From the NCBI GenBank assembly GCA_907163375.1, contig CAJQUW010005296.1, forward strand, positions 124,001 through 188,000: DNA of 64,000 nucleotides, read 5' to 3'. Position 1 is the first letter of the stretch. The number at the start of each line of letters is the position of its first letter. Source of the stretch: Prostheceraeus crozeri (lineage: Eukaryota > Platyhelminthes > Polycladida > Euryleptidae). The notes under the pieces were generated by a model that saw nothing but the letters and a program-made list of their open reading frames with translations, ran no database searches and was not told the origin of the DNA. Positions 10,101 through 18,394 of the stretch are shown one piece after another. A program made the position numbers and the translations under genes.

Positions 10101-11604
10101 TTTAACATGGTTACCAGGATTAAAACATACAAATGTTAAACTTAAACATTATAAAGAGAATACATATGATAAATTATTAATTTTTGAATCTGGAATTAGA
10201 GGTGGAGTTTCATCAGTTTTAGGTAATAGATATGTTAAATGTTATAATAAGAAAGTAAATCCACAAGAATATGGAATAATGAAACCTTTATCTCCAGAAG
10301 AAAAAGAAAAAATATTAGAAATTTTTCGAACGAAACGAGAAGGAGTAGAACGTGAAAATGCAATTGATGAGTTTATGAGAGAGAACTATTTGTTATATTA
10401 TGATTTTAATAGTTTATATTCTTCTTGCATGATACAAGAATTACCAACAGGTGAGATGGAATGGTGTAATATTCTTGATTATCAAAAAACATATGATGGA
10501 AATTATAATCATGGTTATATATATGAAGTTGATTTAGTATACCCTGATGAAATAAAAGGTAAAACAAAATATTTTCCTTTCTGTCCCGAAAACAAAATTC
10601 CCAATGTAGAAGATTTTTCAGATTATCAAAAATCTTTAATTCCTAAGAAATACAGACCAACAAAAAAACTTATGTTAACACAAAGTAATAAAGGAAAGTA
10701 TGTTGTTGAAGGAAGAATGCTAGATTGGTATTTAGAACATGGAATGATTCTCACCAAAATACATCGAAAACTATTTTATCAAAAAACTAAATGGTTAAAA
10801 AATTATATAGAGTTCAATATTGAAAAACGTAAAATAGCTAAAAGAAATAAAGATGATTTTGGAAACGTGTTCTTCAAATTAATGAATAATGCATTTTATG
10901 GTAAGACTTTAGAAAATGTGCGTAATAGACAAAATATTGAAATAGTTTATGATAAAGATAGGTTTCAAAATTTAACAAGGAAACCTACATATAAAAGAAC
11001 TACTAGATTTAATGATGAACTATGTGTTGTACATTTACGTCGAATCAGCGTAAAAGATGATAAGTTTAATTTTATTGGATTCAGTATATTAGAATTAGCT
11101 AAACTATTTATGTATAGATTTATATATGATTATTTAGCACCTGCTTATGGCAAAAACTATAAATTACACTTTACAGATACCGATTCTGTTTTCTTAGAAT
11201 TAATAATACCGTATAATTCTGCACTTGTTAAAGAAATAGATAAAATAAAAGATATCATTTATCCTTCTGATTTATGTAAAGTAAAAGATGAATTAGAAGG
11301 AAATGAAGATTTCATAACAGAAGCTATATTTTTAAAATCTAAATGTTACTGTTATGATACAACTAATAATATTAAAACACATAAAACATCAAAAGGAATT
11401 TCAAAGGCATCAGTGGCTAATCAAATAACATTTCAAGATTATAAAAATGCATTATTTAATAATGAAATAAAAACAGCATGTAATTATAGACTTAATTCAA
11501 AGAAACATAAAATGTATTTAAAAGAAAAACATAAATTAGCATTAGATCCATTTGATGATAAAAGAAAAATTTTACCTGATGGAATAACTACTTCACCTTT
11601 TTAA
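7126..11604 (+). pseudogene. Protein-primed family B DNA polymerase of the Polinton (fossil)
   Basis: The gene starts MENTKFYCVLCKKSCKQK with a C2H2-type zinc finger; a second finger-like segment (CLQCMTSFRTKEEMNRHLEN) lies near 8,820. The 3'-5' exonuclease motifs are visible: FTIYCDFEAYN (Exo I), YFYNGSKYDFHLVM (Exo II) and YLQIDVLILTDLF (Exo III). The Polinton-specific KDHDHLNGLYGGAAHNSCN is present. Polymerase motifs follow: YDFNSLYSSCM (motif A), FKLMNNAFYGKTLENV (motif B) and HFTDTDSVF (motif C). The enzyme would copy the linear element from its protein-bound ends. The last 655 codons (9,637-11,604) form one long open frame. About a hundred bases later the minus-strand ATPase gene ends, so the two converge. 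Earlier parts are broken. Confidence 0.92.
8370..8720 (+). other. Gln/Lys/Glu-rich coiled-coil insert within the polymerase gene
   Basis: Between the zinc-finger parts of the polymerase gene the translation turns into a long run of Gln, Lys, Glu and Asn (for example YQQKLQTLNEILQKCKTDYQ), with strong helix-forming character. It looks like a low-complexity expansion inside a replication gene and is not a recognised polymerase domain. Confidence 0.45.
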
Positions 11605-11710
11605 TTTTCTAATTTCTAAGATAGACAAATTTGATATATATATAAAATGAAAAAATAAAATATTATATCACTATATTTTGTATATTTTTATCACTCGGCG
11701 AACAAATGTT

Positions 11711-12457
11711 CTATAACTCTATCATGAATTTTTTATCAATATTAATTGTGATAAATCCATAATCTTTTGACCAAGCATTGTTACACGATTGTTTAAATTC
11801 ATCTTTATTTCTTACACATAAATCTCTTAACAAATCACTTAAGTTTCTTGCATTTATTTCAAATAGTATAAATATATTTGCATTCCTTCTAACAACACTT
11901 CCGTCTAATGAATACATACTTTGTGTTAAATAAAATACACTACAGTTATTATGTCTACCTCTTGTGAAATAATTTCTCTGAAGTGACTGATTTCTGTCAT
12001 TAACACAATCATCAAAAATTACACAATGTTTCATTGTTTTATCTAGTTTACTAGGATCTTGCATATTACCACTATCATCTATTAATTGTATCTTTATATG
12101 CTTATTTTGATTGGTTTCTACTAACTGATTATTTTTTGCTGCTTCTTCACACCACGAACTTATTTCTTCTTCATCTTCAGATTTTTCATATTCTTTGAAT
12201 AATGAAGCAATTGCTGTTTTTTTAAGATTATTTTCAAATCCATATTTTAAAAATTGATAGACGGGTTGTTCTGCTGTTGTTGTATAAATTATAAGATTGT
12301 TATAATCCAAAAAATTTGGAGTCGTTAAAATTTTAAACAATAGATACGTTTTACCACAACCTGATCTTCCGCAAATAACTGACAAAACTTTATTAGATGA
12401 ATTTGGATGATGATTAAATTAAAGTTTTTTTTTATTTAATGGTAGTACTTCACTCAT
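11711..12457 (-). pseudogene. Packaging ATPase (A32/FtsK-HerA type) of the Polinton (fossil)
   Basis: The gene starts MSEVLPL at 12,457 behind gttaaaaaATG. A clear Walker A motif GRSGCGKT is followed by a Walker B motif HCVIFDDC, and by an arginine-rich stretch (QRNYFTRGRHNN) with a Ser/Gln segment (VFYLTQSMYSLD) typical of the FtsK-HerA superfamily. In viruses with double jelly-roll capsids this ATPase pumps the genome into the particle. It converges with the polymerase gene and is followed upstream by the minor capsid gene on the same strand. Most of the domain is open; the copy is not fully intact. Confidence 0.88.
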
Positions 12458-12522
12458 TTTTTAACAAAAAAATTATTTTTATTTTAAAAGAAGAAGAAAA
12501 TTTAACTTCTCTAGCTTTGCGT

Positions 12523-12606
12523 GGGAGTTTATACCTCCCTAACGGGAGTTTATACCTCTCGAACGGGAGTTTATACCTCTCGAACGGGAGTTTATACCTC
12601 CCGAAC
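12523..12606. repeat. Four tandem 21-bp units, each palindromic
   Basis: Units begin at 12,523, 12,544, 12,565 and 12,586. Each reads gggagtttatacctcNcNaac, so GGGAG and CTCCC-like arms surround TTTATAC. On the minus strand each unit offers a TATAAA string. The array lies between the stop of the minor capsid gene and the start of the ATPase, so it could serve as promoter or terminator of that pair. Confidence 0.8.
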
Positions 12607-13380
12607 CAAAAGATCTATCATAATCTCTTCACCTCCAAAATTTATTTCTTGTCCTTTTTCATCAGTGATTCTAATGTTAATGTTGTTAATAGTTTTTCTT
12701 GTAATAGGGAAATATATTAATGTTTGTGGAATTACATTTAATCTATAACCAATGGGTACAGTAAAAGCTGGAAAACTGAATATTAAATTTGATAATTTAC
12801 CATTTATATATCCTCCTTCAATAATGTCACAATGTACAACAATTGAATTTATTTCAGTCATTTTTGGAATCTTCTCACCTAAATGATAACCTTGACTATA
12901 GGTTTGTTTATTAAATCCTAATAGCTTTGACAATGATCTATCATGATTAAAATCAACTTGATGATTTTCGTCTAAAGTAAGAGAAAATTTATTAACTGCC
13001 AGTTCAACTGCAAAATGTAATTGTTTCTTATCTTTAAATGGTATACCTAAATGTCTCTTAATTTCATTTGATATTGATTCAACTTCGTAAGAACCAGGAA
13101 GAAAAGTTAGTATTTTCCATGTTTTGCCTTTATCAGTAGAATATCTAAATTGATCATTCACATCTTTGATAACGTTTTGAATAGTGTTAAATGTGGAGAA
13201 ACTAGTCAATGCAATTTGATAATTTTTATTTTGTTCTAAATGAAGAATGGGTTCTAAATTACAAGTGTGTGATGAAGTAGTTGTTATAATTTTTAACGTC
13301 GTACTAAATTTTGATGAACCCAAAATCTCTGTCAAATTTTCTAAATGATTATTAATTTTGTCTAAATCTGCTGAACACAT
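12592..13380 (-). CDS. Minor capsid (penton-type) protein of the Polinton
   Basis: An open frame of 262 codons beginning MCSADLDKINNHLENL behind gttaaaattttaactaaaaaATG. The pattern NYQIALTSFSTFNTIQNV, then PGSYEVESISNEIKRHLG, then LSKLLGFNKQTYSQGYHLGE and a C-terminal IYFPITRKTINNINIRIT is the recurring layout of the penton-like single jelly-roll protein found beside the ATPase in Polintons and adintoviruses. It would form the five-fold vertices of the capsid. The last codons run into the first unit of the 21-bp array. No frame problem is visible. Confidence 0.75.
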   Translation of the reverse strand: MCSADLDKINNHLENLTEILGSSKFSTTLKIITTTSSHTCNLEPILHLEQNKNYQIALTSFSTFNTIQNVIKDVNDQFRYSTDKGKTWKILTFLPGSYEVESISNEIKRHLGIPFKDKKQLHFAVELAVNKFSLTLDENHQVDFNHDRSLSKLLGFNKQTYSQGYHLGEKIPKMTEINSIVVHCDIIEGGYINGKLSNLIFSFPAFTVPIGYRLNVIPQTLIYFPITRKTINNINIRITDEKGQEINFGGEEIMIDLLVREV

Positions 13381-13448
13381 TTTTTAGTTAAAATTTTAAA
13401 TTAACATTTTTTATAAAAAAATTAAAAACAACAACATATTTCAGCTAC

Positions 13449-13459
13449 GGGCGAAGCCC
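13449..13459. repeat. GC hairpin GGGC-GAA-GCCC
   Basis: A perfect four-base-arm hairpin with a GAA loop, the reverse complement of the GGGC-TTC-GCCC copy inside the polymerase gene at 7,393-7,403. It is followed by ctagaacattcggttcg, again matching the flanks of that copy, so the repeated unit is longer than the hairpin. Confidence 0.6.
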
Positions 13460-14271
13460 TAGAACATTCGGTTCGTTATACATTTATAATCCTCTTCATT
13501 TAGAATCTTCTTTTCTAACAGTCTTTTCAATATAGCATGAATTTCATTGAAACTAGAATTATGTCCTTCTTTTATTGCCGATATTAAAATATTTAATCTA
13601 TTTAGTAATTCTTGTGGATCATCTGGTAAAAATACAGTTGTTTCTGTTTTAAAACTTTTTCCTACTTTAACTCCCGTTGATAATAAATTTTCTAATTGTT
13701 TATAACGTCTAAGAGATTTTACTGCACCAACTCTATCTAACATAGCTTTATATTTTATGAGATTTTCTACAGCATAATTATTTAAATCTGCTCCTCTTAA
13801 AAGATCAACTAAATTTCTATCTAAATTAAAAGGAGATTTATCTGGTGAAAAAATTAAACCTCGAAATGGTTGTGGAAATATTTCTTTTTGTCCGAGATAA
13901 AATCTAGGTATTGTTTTTCCATCTATAAATGAAATAGAATGTTCAAATTGCATAGATTTTGGTAATTTCTTATTAATGTTTGATTCTAGTAATCCATAGT
14001 CATCTAATATAGTTTTGTGCTCTGGATCTGTTATATCAATTTGTTTATCATTATTTGTAAGTTCTTTTTCAAGAGTTTTAAATGGTTTCATAGTTTTTTC
14101 AAAATCAGTTTTTACTTGCTCGGTTTGCTGCATTTTTTCAAACATATCAGATTGAATACCAGCTTTTATCATTCTATGTTGAAGATGATTTTCTTTCATA
14201 ATATTTCTTTGTTTTATTAACTCTTCTAATTGTTTAATTCTTTTAAAATTATCAGCTCTAATTTTATCCAT
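13459..14271 (-). CDS. Polinton protein of unknown function, conserved C-terminal helical domain
   Basis: I place the start at 14,271 (MDKIRADNFKRIKQLEELIK) rather than at an upstream ATG, because the A-rich leader seen at the other starts lies directly before it. The stop of the upstream membrane protein gene overlaps this leader (TTTTAAAAATGG). The N-terminal 90 residues are helical and charged. The C-terminus reads FLPDDPQELLNRLNILISAI and then helices to the end, a pattern I remember from uncharacterised proteins next to the penton gene in many Polintons. The role is unknown; a virion or DNA-linked structural role is a guess. The frame is open. Confidence 0.6.
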   Translation of the reverse strand: MDKIRADNFKRIKQLEELIKQRNIMKENHLQHRMIKAGIQSDMFEKMQQTEQVKTDFEKTMKPFKTLEKELTNNDKQIDITDPEHKTILDDYGLLESNINKKLPKSMQFEHSISFIDGKTIPRFYLGQKEIFPQPFRGLIFSPDKSPFNLDRNLVDLLRGADLNNYAVENLIKYKAMLDRVGAVKSLRRYKQLENLLSTGVKVGKSFKTETTVFLPDDPQELLNRLNILISAIKEGHNSSFNEIHAILKRLLEKKILNEEDYKCITNRMF

Positions 14272-14273
14272 TT

Positions 14274-15104
14274 TTAAAATATAATATTTGAATTTTGTGG
14301 TAACATTGGAATACAACAAAAACATTTTACTGAACAAATTATTTTTTTATTGCTTTGTTGTCTGACATCTTTTCGTTTAAAGGTTTTCTCGTTATAAGTT
14401 TTGTTTAATAAAGTTTTGCTTAAATTTTCGCTCAAAGTTTTTAGCTCTTCTAAAAAAATTTTGTCATTTTCTTCATTAGAAATTTTACCATCACCAGAAA
14501 TTTTGCCATCCTGTTTATTCTTATCATCAACTTTTTCTGACTGTAATTGAAATGATATTTGATTTACTTCATTAGCTATTTGATCAAATTTTTCAATCTC
14601 ATCTAACGTAATAACATTATCATCACATACTCTTTGAAAGTAGTAATGTAGTTTGTCATAGACTTCTTTAATATGTAAATGCTTAGTTTTTAATGATTTT
14701 CGTTTCTTAGTTATTAAAGATTTATCTAACATTGTAACAAGTGAAGTTGCAAAAACACCCGCACCTGTTAAAGCTGTAGCAACTACTGGAATTACTAAAA
14801 CACCTGAAGATATAACAATTGTTAAAGCACCTAAACTTATTGTTAAGAATATGCCAATTCCTTGTGTTACATTCTTAACTTTAGTCCATCTCTTTCTTAA
14901 TTTTTTATAATGCTCTAATCTTAATAATAATTTAGATTCTTTATCTTTCATATACCTAACTCTGTCTTTATGTTTTTCTTTATTCATCTTTTCGATGTAT
15001 ATCTTTTCAATGTCCATTAAAGTAGAACTACGTTCATATGATAACGAAGGATATATTCTTGCGGTTTCTTCCACTTTTGTTTCATCCACTTTTGTTTCTT
15101 CCAT
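14274..15104 (-). CDS. Two-helix membrane protein of the Polinton
   Basis: The frame begins MEETKVDETKVEETARIYPS at 15,104, directly behind ctttaaaaATG. A charged helical N-terminal half (KLLLRLEHYKKLRKRWTKVK) leads into two adjacent hydrophobic segments, IGIFLTISLGALTIVIS and VLVIPVVATALTGAGVFATS, followed by a basic loop and a long charged tail. Two close membrane helices in a hairpin between charged arms recur in uncharacterised proteins at the end of Polinton late-gene blocks. It may sit in a virion membrane or act in host-membrane passage; neither is shown. The frame is open. Confidence 0.6.
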   Translation of the reverse strand: MEETKVDETKVEETARIYPSLSYERSSTLMDIEKIYIEKMNKEKHKDRVRYMKDKESKLLLRLEHYKKLRKRWTKVKNVTQGIGIFLTISLGALTIVISSGVLVIPVVATALTGAGVFATSLVTMLDKSLITKKRKSLKTKHLHIKEVYDKLHYYFQRVCDDNVITLDEIEKFDQIANEVNQISFQLQSEKVDDKNKQDGKISGDGKISNEENDKIFLEELKTLSENLSKTLLNKTYNEKTFKRKDVRQQSNKKIICSVKCFCCIPMLPQNSNIIF

Positions 15105-15129
15105 TTTTAAAGAAATATTTTTAGTCACA

Positions 15130-15515
15130 TGATATATTTTAAAAACCTGAAAGATGGATAAAATTCATGAATTTGAGATTCTTAACTTTTATGATTTTTT
15201 CGGTGTCCTGGAACGGTCATGATTTAAGCGAGAAAATTGTAATTCTCAAATTTGAGATTTTGAAAGATTTGAAAATTGGGTATTTTTAAAAACGCCCAAA
15301 TTTATGAATTTAGGTCTTCATAACCTGAAAAAGGGTTCAAATTCATAAATTTGGGCGTTTTTAAAAATACTATTTTTTCAAAAAATGATACTTTTTAAAT
15401 GGACTAAATTTATGAATTTAGGTCTTAAAAACCTGAAAAAGGGTCTAAATTCATGAATTTATGTCGTTTTTAAAGATACCCAATTTTCAAATTTTATGGT
15501 GTCCTGGAACGGTCT
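15130..15515. repeat. Polinton right-end region: nested palindromes and a direct repeat
   Basis: A perfect inverted repeat with 32-bp arms (15,280-15,311 and 15,339-15,370) contains aacgcccaaatttatg. A second, imperfect copy of the same palindrome follows to about 15,480. The whole is bracketed by direct copies of GGTGTCCTGGAACGGTC at 15,202-15,218 and 15,498-15,514. This is probably the right terminal or subterminal region of the Polinton; the matching left end is outside the window. Confidence 0.75.
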
Positions 15516-15528
15516 TTTGCCCATTACT

Positions 15529-16140
15529 AGCATTATTTGACATTTAACATAAGACAGAAAGATATCGAACCATTGCTGAAAATGATGTGTGGAAATCATG
15601 ATTTATCGGTAAGAACAAGAGCTTATAGAAGTAGATTAGAATATGAAGACAGAATATGTAGCATCTGCAATGATGGAACAATAGAAACTGTATTTCATTT
15701 TATCTGTGAATGTTCGATGTACAACAAAATAAAGTCACAAATAACACCATTTCTTGTCAATATCACAAAGCGAGATTTCTATGGAATGCTTCAGAAAATT
15801 GATATTGGAGGTATTGTGAAGTTAAGCAAAATCATAAAAGCAGCAAATGAAGCCAGATCTAAAGCATTGTTACAGCAACGAATGATTGCATGAATATCAT
15901 TCAACTGCATAAAACCGAGACACGCAATAACGCTCTCAGTCGAATTTACTGAAGTCTATATCAGCCAAAGAGGTCCAGAACATTGAGTCTGAATTGTATG
16001 CAATTGTGCTTCAACATTGAATGCTCCATTTCATGCAAGCAGCTGCTCAATATCATTTATATGTATGATTTCAGTAAATATGCGAGAATATTTATACTTT
16101 AATAAAATTCTGTTCCGGACCTCCTAATAATTAGACCTCC
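15529..16140 (+). mobile_element. LINE 3' fragment, C-terminus of reverse transcriptase protein
   Basis: An open stretch of about 118 codons starts abruptly just outside the Polinton end and stops at 15,893. It carries CSICNDGTIETVFHFICECS, the Cys-Cys-His-Cys finger found at the C-terminus of many LINE reverse-transcriptase proteins. An AATAAA-like string occurs near 16,101. No reverse transcriptase core is present, so this is a 5'-truncated copy or one cut by the Polinton insertion. The clade cannot be set from this piece. Confidence 0.65.
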
Positions 16141-17338
16141 TACTAAATAGGTATGTAAAATATGCTTTGGGATACTTTCAATAATTAAAAACTTGACAAT
16201 GTGATATCAGGCCGCTTATATTTATTAATGTTTATAACCTATTCTCTAAATATCATTCATCCACTTCTTGCTATAATAAAATAGTACTGTATTCAAATGC
16301 AGTTTGTGCAATGTCAATGTCCTCTCCTTCCAGAGCTATCCTAATTTCTCCATCGTTGTCTGCTTCATGATATTGTCATCCATCTTGTAAATATTTCCAT
16401 GACATTATCATAGTCGTAATTCTAACATTGTTCACCATATTTTGTATTCGTGTTCTCGATTGAGAAATAAACGTTATGATATTTTGTAGTCGGTACACTA
16501 TATTAGACATCTGTTGAACGTGTTTGCGGATATAGTTTGCGGATGAAAGAGAGTGGATAGACAAACCCATACCAGTATAGAGCCACAGGACGCCGAGACA
16601 GTTTTCAATCTTGCTTATCTAATTAGCATTGACTCTTTCATTTGGATTAGTATTTACTCAGCTACATGCATTTCAAGATCGAGATGTGTATGGTATCTAG
16701 CAATTGCTTTGCTGTCATCACGAATAGGCTTATATCAAATTTTGATGTTATTGTGTTGTTGCAGGTTAGTTTTGATTGAGTTGTTCGAAACATGCTGCTT
16801 GCAACGACCAACAAGCGCGTTTGTTGCATATGCAAATGATCAGACACCACTACAAGTGTCTTGTGGGTACAGCAACATTATTTCTACTACCAGACTGCAG
16901 CTGGAAAGAAACAGTGTTGAATTCGTAATTCAATGAACAATATTGAAAGATATGCGAAAATCCACCGACAAATTGTTGAACTAATATGCTGAAGGTGCGT
17001 TTACATTAGACTGATAAAGAAAACGACAAATATAACGATTAATGGAAACAAAATCACTCTACATGTGAGAAAATATAGTTGTTGCTCACATTGTCCCGAT
17101 TTTCTCGATGACAAATAGTTGCAATATGAACAGCGGAATACATTCAACGACAAAAGTGAAATATCGTCACGATTTTATTGCTATCATTGTCGGCCGAACG
17201 ATCGGTGTGATCGCACCGTAGGTTCCTACTAATAGAATTCTGGGATTTCCGCAAAGCAAGCTAAAGTCCAAATCAAACATATTTTCTTGTCATTTCTGAA
17301 CTTTAAAGTAAAGACTTTCTGAGGAAATACGTGCATTC
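16141..17338. other. No gene seen
   Basis: AT-rich single-copy-like DNA. Short frames on both strands have no recognisable domain. A pyrimidine-rich tract ending in ttgttttcttacag (to about 17,360) leads into the LRR gene and looks like a splice acceptor. Confidence 0.5.
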
Positions 17339-17395
17339 ATGATTGCTTTGTTTTCTTACAGCTCAGCGAGAATATTCTACACAAAAATCCCTACA

Positions 17396-18394
17396 ATGAA
17401 TCTCAACCATATTGTCATGGGTGTCATCGCCAGTTTCCTTGCTGTGATTTCTCCAATTCTCGTCAGTGGATCTGGGAATTGTGATTACGAAAAATCGGAA
17501 GCTAAATGTCATAATAAAAATCTAACGTGTGTTCCTGACAGATCGAATAAAATAATCATAACCAAGTTAGACATCTCCAACAACAAGATCGAAGAATTCA
17601 ACGACACTTCTTTTTCAACTTGGTCAGGAATTAAGAAATTGGTAGCGAAAAATAATAAGATCCGATTTATTTCCGAGAAAGCTTTCATCCCAATTAAGAG
17701 TTTAGAAAAATTACTTTTGTCAAATAACAAACTGAAAATAGGAGACGGTTTGAAGATCAATGCACTTCAGGAAATGCCTCAATTGAAATATCTAGATCTC
17801 TATCAAAATCCTCTCGGCGAGATTCCGGATTGCTTTTTCGACGGATTGAGTAACATTACACAGCTTTTTCTCAATAGTGCAGAAGGTGGACTTAAACTGA
17901 ATAACAACTCATTTGAAGGATTGGATTCCCTTACTAAGCTTTCTTTATCAGATAATGGTCTTACAAATCTACCAGTAGGAATGAAACGAATTTTAGAAAA
18001 ACTGAGCTATCTCATTTTGTTTAATAATGAATGGAGGTGTAACTGCGAATTACAATGGTTTGTTGTTTTCGCGAAAGCCGCAAATACATTGAAGGTATTG
18101 GGATTCAAATGCAGATCACCTTCAAATCTACGAAGCAAAAGTCTTGACCAGGTATATTTGAAATGCAATCAAACCTCTCCTCCCACAGAATTCCCACAGT
18201 GCATCAGAAGGAAGCAAAAGAAATTGAACAAAGACTGGATTAAAGACTTGAACAAAACCGTGAATAAAGAAGTTAACGAAACGGATAGAAAGATGCTTTC
18301 TTCATTTAATTTTAACGATGGAAGCAAAACGGCAGCAAATTTCAAGATAATTGATCTCTTATTCTTCACATTTCAATTCATGATTAGACTTTAA
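17396..18394 (+). CDS. Secreted or GPI-anchored leucine-rich-repeat protein
   Basis: I use the ATG at 17,396 (332 residues), because it directly precedes a good signal peptide (IVMGVIASFLAVISPILVSG) and a likely splice acceptor ends at 17,360. After a Cys-rich cap (CDYEKSEAKCHNKNLTC) come about six LRRs, each with an LxxLxLxxN core: ITKLDISNNKIEEF, IKKLVAKNNKIRFI, LEKLLLSNNKLKIG, LKYLDLYQNPLGEI, ITQLFLNSAEGGLKL and LTKLSLSDNGLTNL. An LRRCT cap follows (WRCNCELQWFVVF ... FKCRSPSNL ... YLKCN). A basic linker with several NxT sites leads to a hydrophobic C-terminal tail (IIDLLFFTFQFM), which suggests GPI attachment or a short anchor. It is probably an extracellular recognition or adhesion protein. 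This is the clearest host gene in the window; its 5' untranslated exon is not identified. Confidence 0.85.
   Translation: MNLNHIVMGVIASFLAVISPILVSGSGNCDYEKSEAKCHNKNLTCVPDRSNKIIITKLDISNNKIEEFNDTSFSTWSGIKKLVAKNNKIRFISEKAFIPIKSLEKLLLSNNKLKIGDGLKINALQEMPQLKYLDLYQNPLGEIPDCFFDGLSNITQLFLNSAEGGLKLNNNSFEGLDSLTKLSLSDNGLTNLPVGMKRILEKLSYLILFNNEWRCNCELQWFVVFAKAANTLKVLGFKCRSPSNLRSKSLDQVYLKCNQTSPPTEFPQCIRRKQKKLNKDWIKDLNKTVNKEVNETDRKMLSSFNFNDGSKTAANFKIIDLLFFTFQFMIRL

Larger units (their letters stand above)
1..15520. mobile_element. Polinton (Maverick) element, fossil, left end outside the window
   Basis: The block holds the full hallmark set of a Polinton: adenovirus-type cysteine protease, retroviral-type integrase, protein-primed family B DNA polymerase, A32/FtsK-like packaging ATPase, double jelly-roll major capsid protein and penton-type minor capsid protein, plus several small virion-type proteins. 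Genes are tightly packed and AT-rich, in three blocks: minus (0.5-5.4 kb), plus (5.5-11.6 kb), minus (11.7-15.1 kb), with the protease on plus at the left edge. Base 1 is already inside the protease, so the left terminal repeat is not visible. The right end is the palindrome-rich stretch 15,130-15,515. Many frames are fully open, others are broken; I estimate about ten breaks. The good state of several genes suggests a fairly recent copy. The family is certain; the exact right boundary is not. Confidence 0.95.

Noticed and set aside
12523-12606. CRISPR-like array of 21-bp units
   Set aside because: Head-to-tail repeats without spacers.
12439-12748. Plus-strand frames with repeated NGSLYLS or GVYTSRT peptides
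   Set aside because: They are translations of the 21-bp repeat array and of the antisense of the minor capsid gene.
16553-16936. Plus-strand frame of 127 codons
   Set aside because: Composition looks random, no domain is seen, and a similar-length frame lies on the opposite strand.
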